Shown piece by piece: positions 28,631-29,588 of a DNA stretch of 29,588 bases (position 1 is the stretch's first letter; every line of letters begins with the position of its first letter). The stretch covers positions 1 to 29,588 of the forward strand of contig CAXKVV010000451.1 in the NCBI GenBank assembly GCA_964058805.1, read 5' to 3'. The stretch is from Schoenoplectus triqueter. Its lineage: Eukaryota; Streptophyta; Magnoliopsida; Poales; Cyperaceae. Under the pieces are notes generated by a model, which saw only the letters and a program-made list of their open reading frames with translations, had not been told where the DNA came from and searched no databases. The position numbers and the translations under genes were made by a program.

Positions 28631-29588
28631 ACATCCTCTCTCTTCGCTTATTTTATTCCCTCTGTGTTTCTTGCACCCAGTTTGTACCCAGAGCTGCTAT
28701 CATCCCCAACTTGTACCCAGATCTGCTCTGATCAAATCTCAGCCTTTGATTAATCCATTTATTCTGCTTTTATCTTCCCTGAATTTATTTTAATAGCTCC
28801 ACTTATCCAAAAATCATGAAAATTTCACCAAAAATCTCTAAAATCATGATGATCATCCCTGTAATTTTTAATTCCATTTTTGCCCCTGCCTCTCTGAATT
28901 AAAAATTCTTTTATTCATAAAACCCTGTTATTCCTTCTGAATTAATCCCTGATCTCATTTGTAGCTCAATGTCTCTGCCAATTATCTCTCTCTTGCAGAA
29001 ACCACCCTAACTAAATACCAATTAGACTTATATTGATATTCATTAGGGTTTGATTTGATTAAATGCTGACTACTTATCAGCAATTAATACAAATCTAGAC
29101 TTGATCAGGTGATTGCTTCCAGCTTTGGCACCTGATCAGTCTTGTGAAATTGACTTTCAATCCCTTAACATGAGGGTGATTTGGTCAAAGAACTGACTAC
29201 TTATCAGTAATTGACACAAATCAAAGCATGGTTAGGTGGTTACTCGCAGCTTTGGCACCAGGTCAGCCTTGAAAGCAAAATCACATTTAGAATTTCTCAT
29301 GACTAGTTGCATCAAAATGCTAGCTTGGCATTGACATCATTTCATGTAGCATAGGGATTATACTGCTTCAGCTCCTTTCTAGGGTTAGTTTCAAAGGCAG
29401 ATTTTTAGAGTTCAATTCTGACTCCTTCAATAGATCACTGAGGTGTGGGGTCCACCTGTCAGTGAAAATAGTCACATGGTAACTTATCAGATAGGCTATG
29501 CTGTTAGATTCATCTGCAAGGGACTGCCAGGTGGGTCCCACTTGTCAGAGAAAATGTAATCAAATGGCTGACCCATCAGGAGATTTTC
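28631..29588. other. LTR C U3-side segment, no gene
   Basis: Nearly collinear with 11831-12790. It ends inside a type 2 hairpin arm (29565-29588), so C carries the type 2 promoter form, unlike A. Confidence 0.7.

Larger units (their letters stand above)
23998..29588 (-). mobile_element. LTR C, minus orientation, incomplete at both ends
   Basis: It is collinear with LTR A from 7319 to about 12790 and runs off the right edge within about 200-300 bp of its 5' terminus. It lacks the last 1.07 kb of A at its 3' side, where it abuts the copia-like fragment. The AT-rich block and the U3 block are well kept; the middle (about 25950-28000) is much diverged from A. It may be a solo LTR or part of another element to the right. 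Confidence 0.8.

Overview
This window looks like plant nuclear DNA made almost wholly of nested long terminal repeat (LTR) retrotransposons. I see no ordinary host gene, rRNA, tRNA or CRISPR array. The coding parts belong to one Ty3/gypsy family. A Tat-like affiliation is inferred from a very long polyprotein, a second archaeal-type RNase H between the first RNase H and integrase, and a CxxHxxxxHxxxxC zinc knuckle. The species cannot be named from the sequence.

Layout. (1) 1-13050: element L, minus strand. Its 5' LTR runs from the terminus TGTTTACCC at 13050 down to ACA at 6252 (about 6.8 kb). A primer-binding site follows at 6246, and a gag-pro-pol frame opens at the ATG at 6111 and stays open off the left edge. 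(2) 13051-about 23790: element R, plus strand, same family. L sits exactly at R's codon boundary 13051, so R's gag-pro part is displaced out of the window. R's pol is intact (13075-17034). It is followed by a repeat-bearing spacer, an antisense spliced gene (exons between 22347 and 18777), and a truncated 3' LTR (22454-about 23790). (3) about 23791-23997: a short foreign LTR-like fragment, perhaps Ty1/copia. (4) 23998-29588: LTR C, minus orientation, a direct repeat of A from about 7319 rightwards, running off the right edge.

The most interesting system is the antisense gene in R. It encodes a plant mobile domain (PMD, aminotransferase-like) protein. Six exons can be read on the minus strand; all internal introns are 72-77 nt and all are phase 1. 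The PMD exon has no ATG upstream of its conserved N-terminal block. In the antisense strand of the family's LTR, both copies A and C carry a TATA-like box, an ATG, a short Lys/Arg-rich exon, and a GCGCCAG|GT donor in phase 1. This exon joins in frame to the PMD acceptor at 22348. I infer that an intact element uses its 3' LTR as the antisense promoter and first exon of a captured host-type gene. The antisense orientation would keep the introns from being spliced out of the genomic RNA. In R itself the LTR is truncated before this exon, so this copy is decapitated.

The LTRs are also rich in structured DNA: a stem-loop 27-30 bp after each sense TATA box with different but still paired sequences, tandem hairpins with covarying end pairs, two four-way cloverleaf motifs with the same layout, paired perfect G-boxes, and repeated GTGGGNCCCAC sites.
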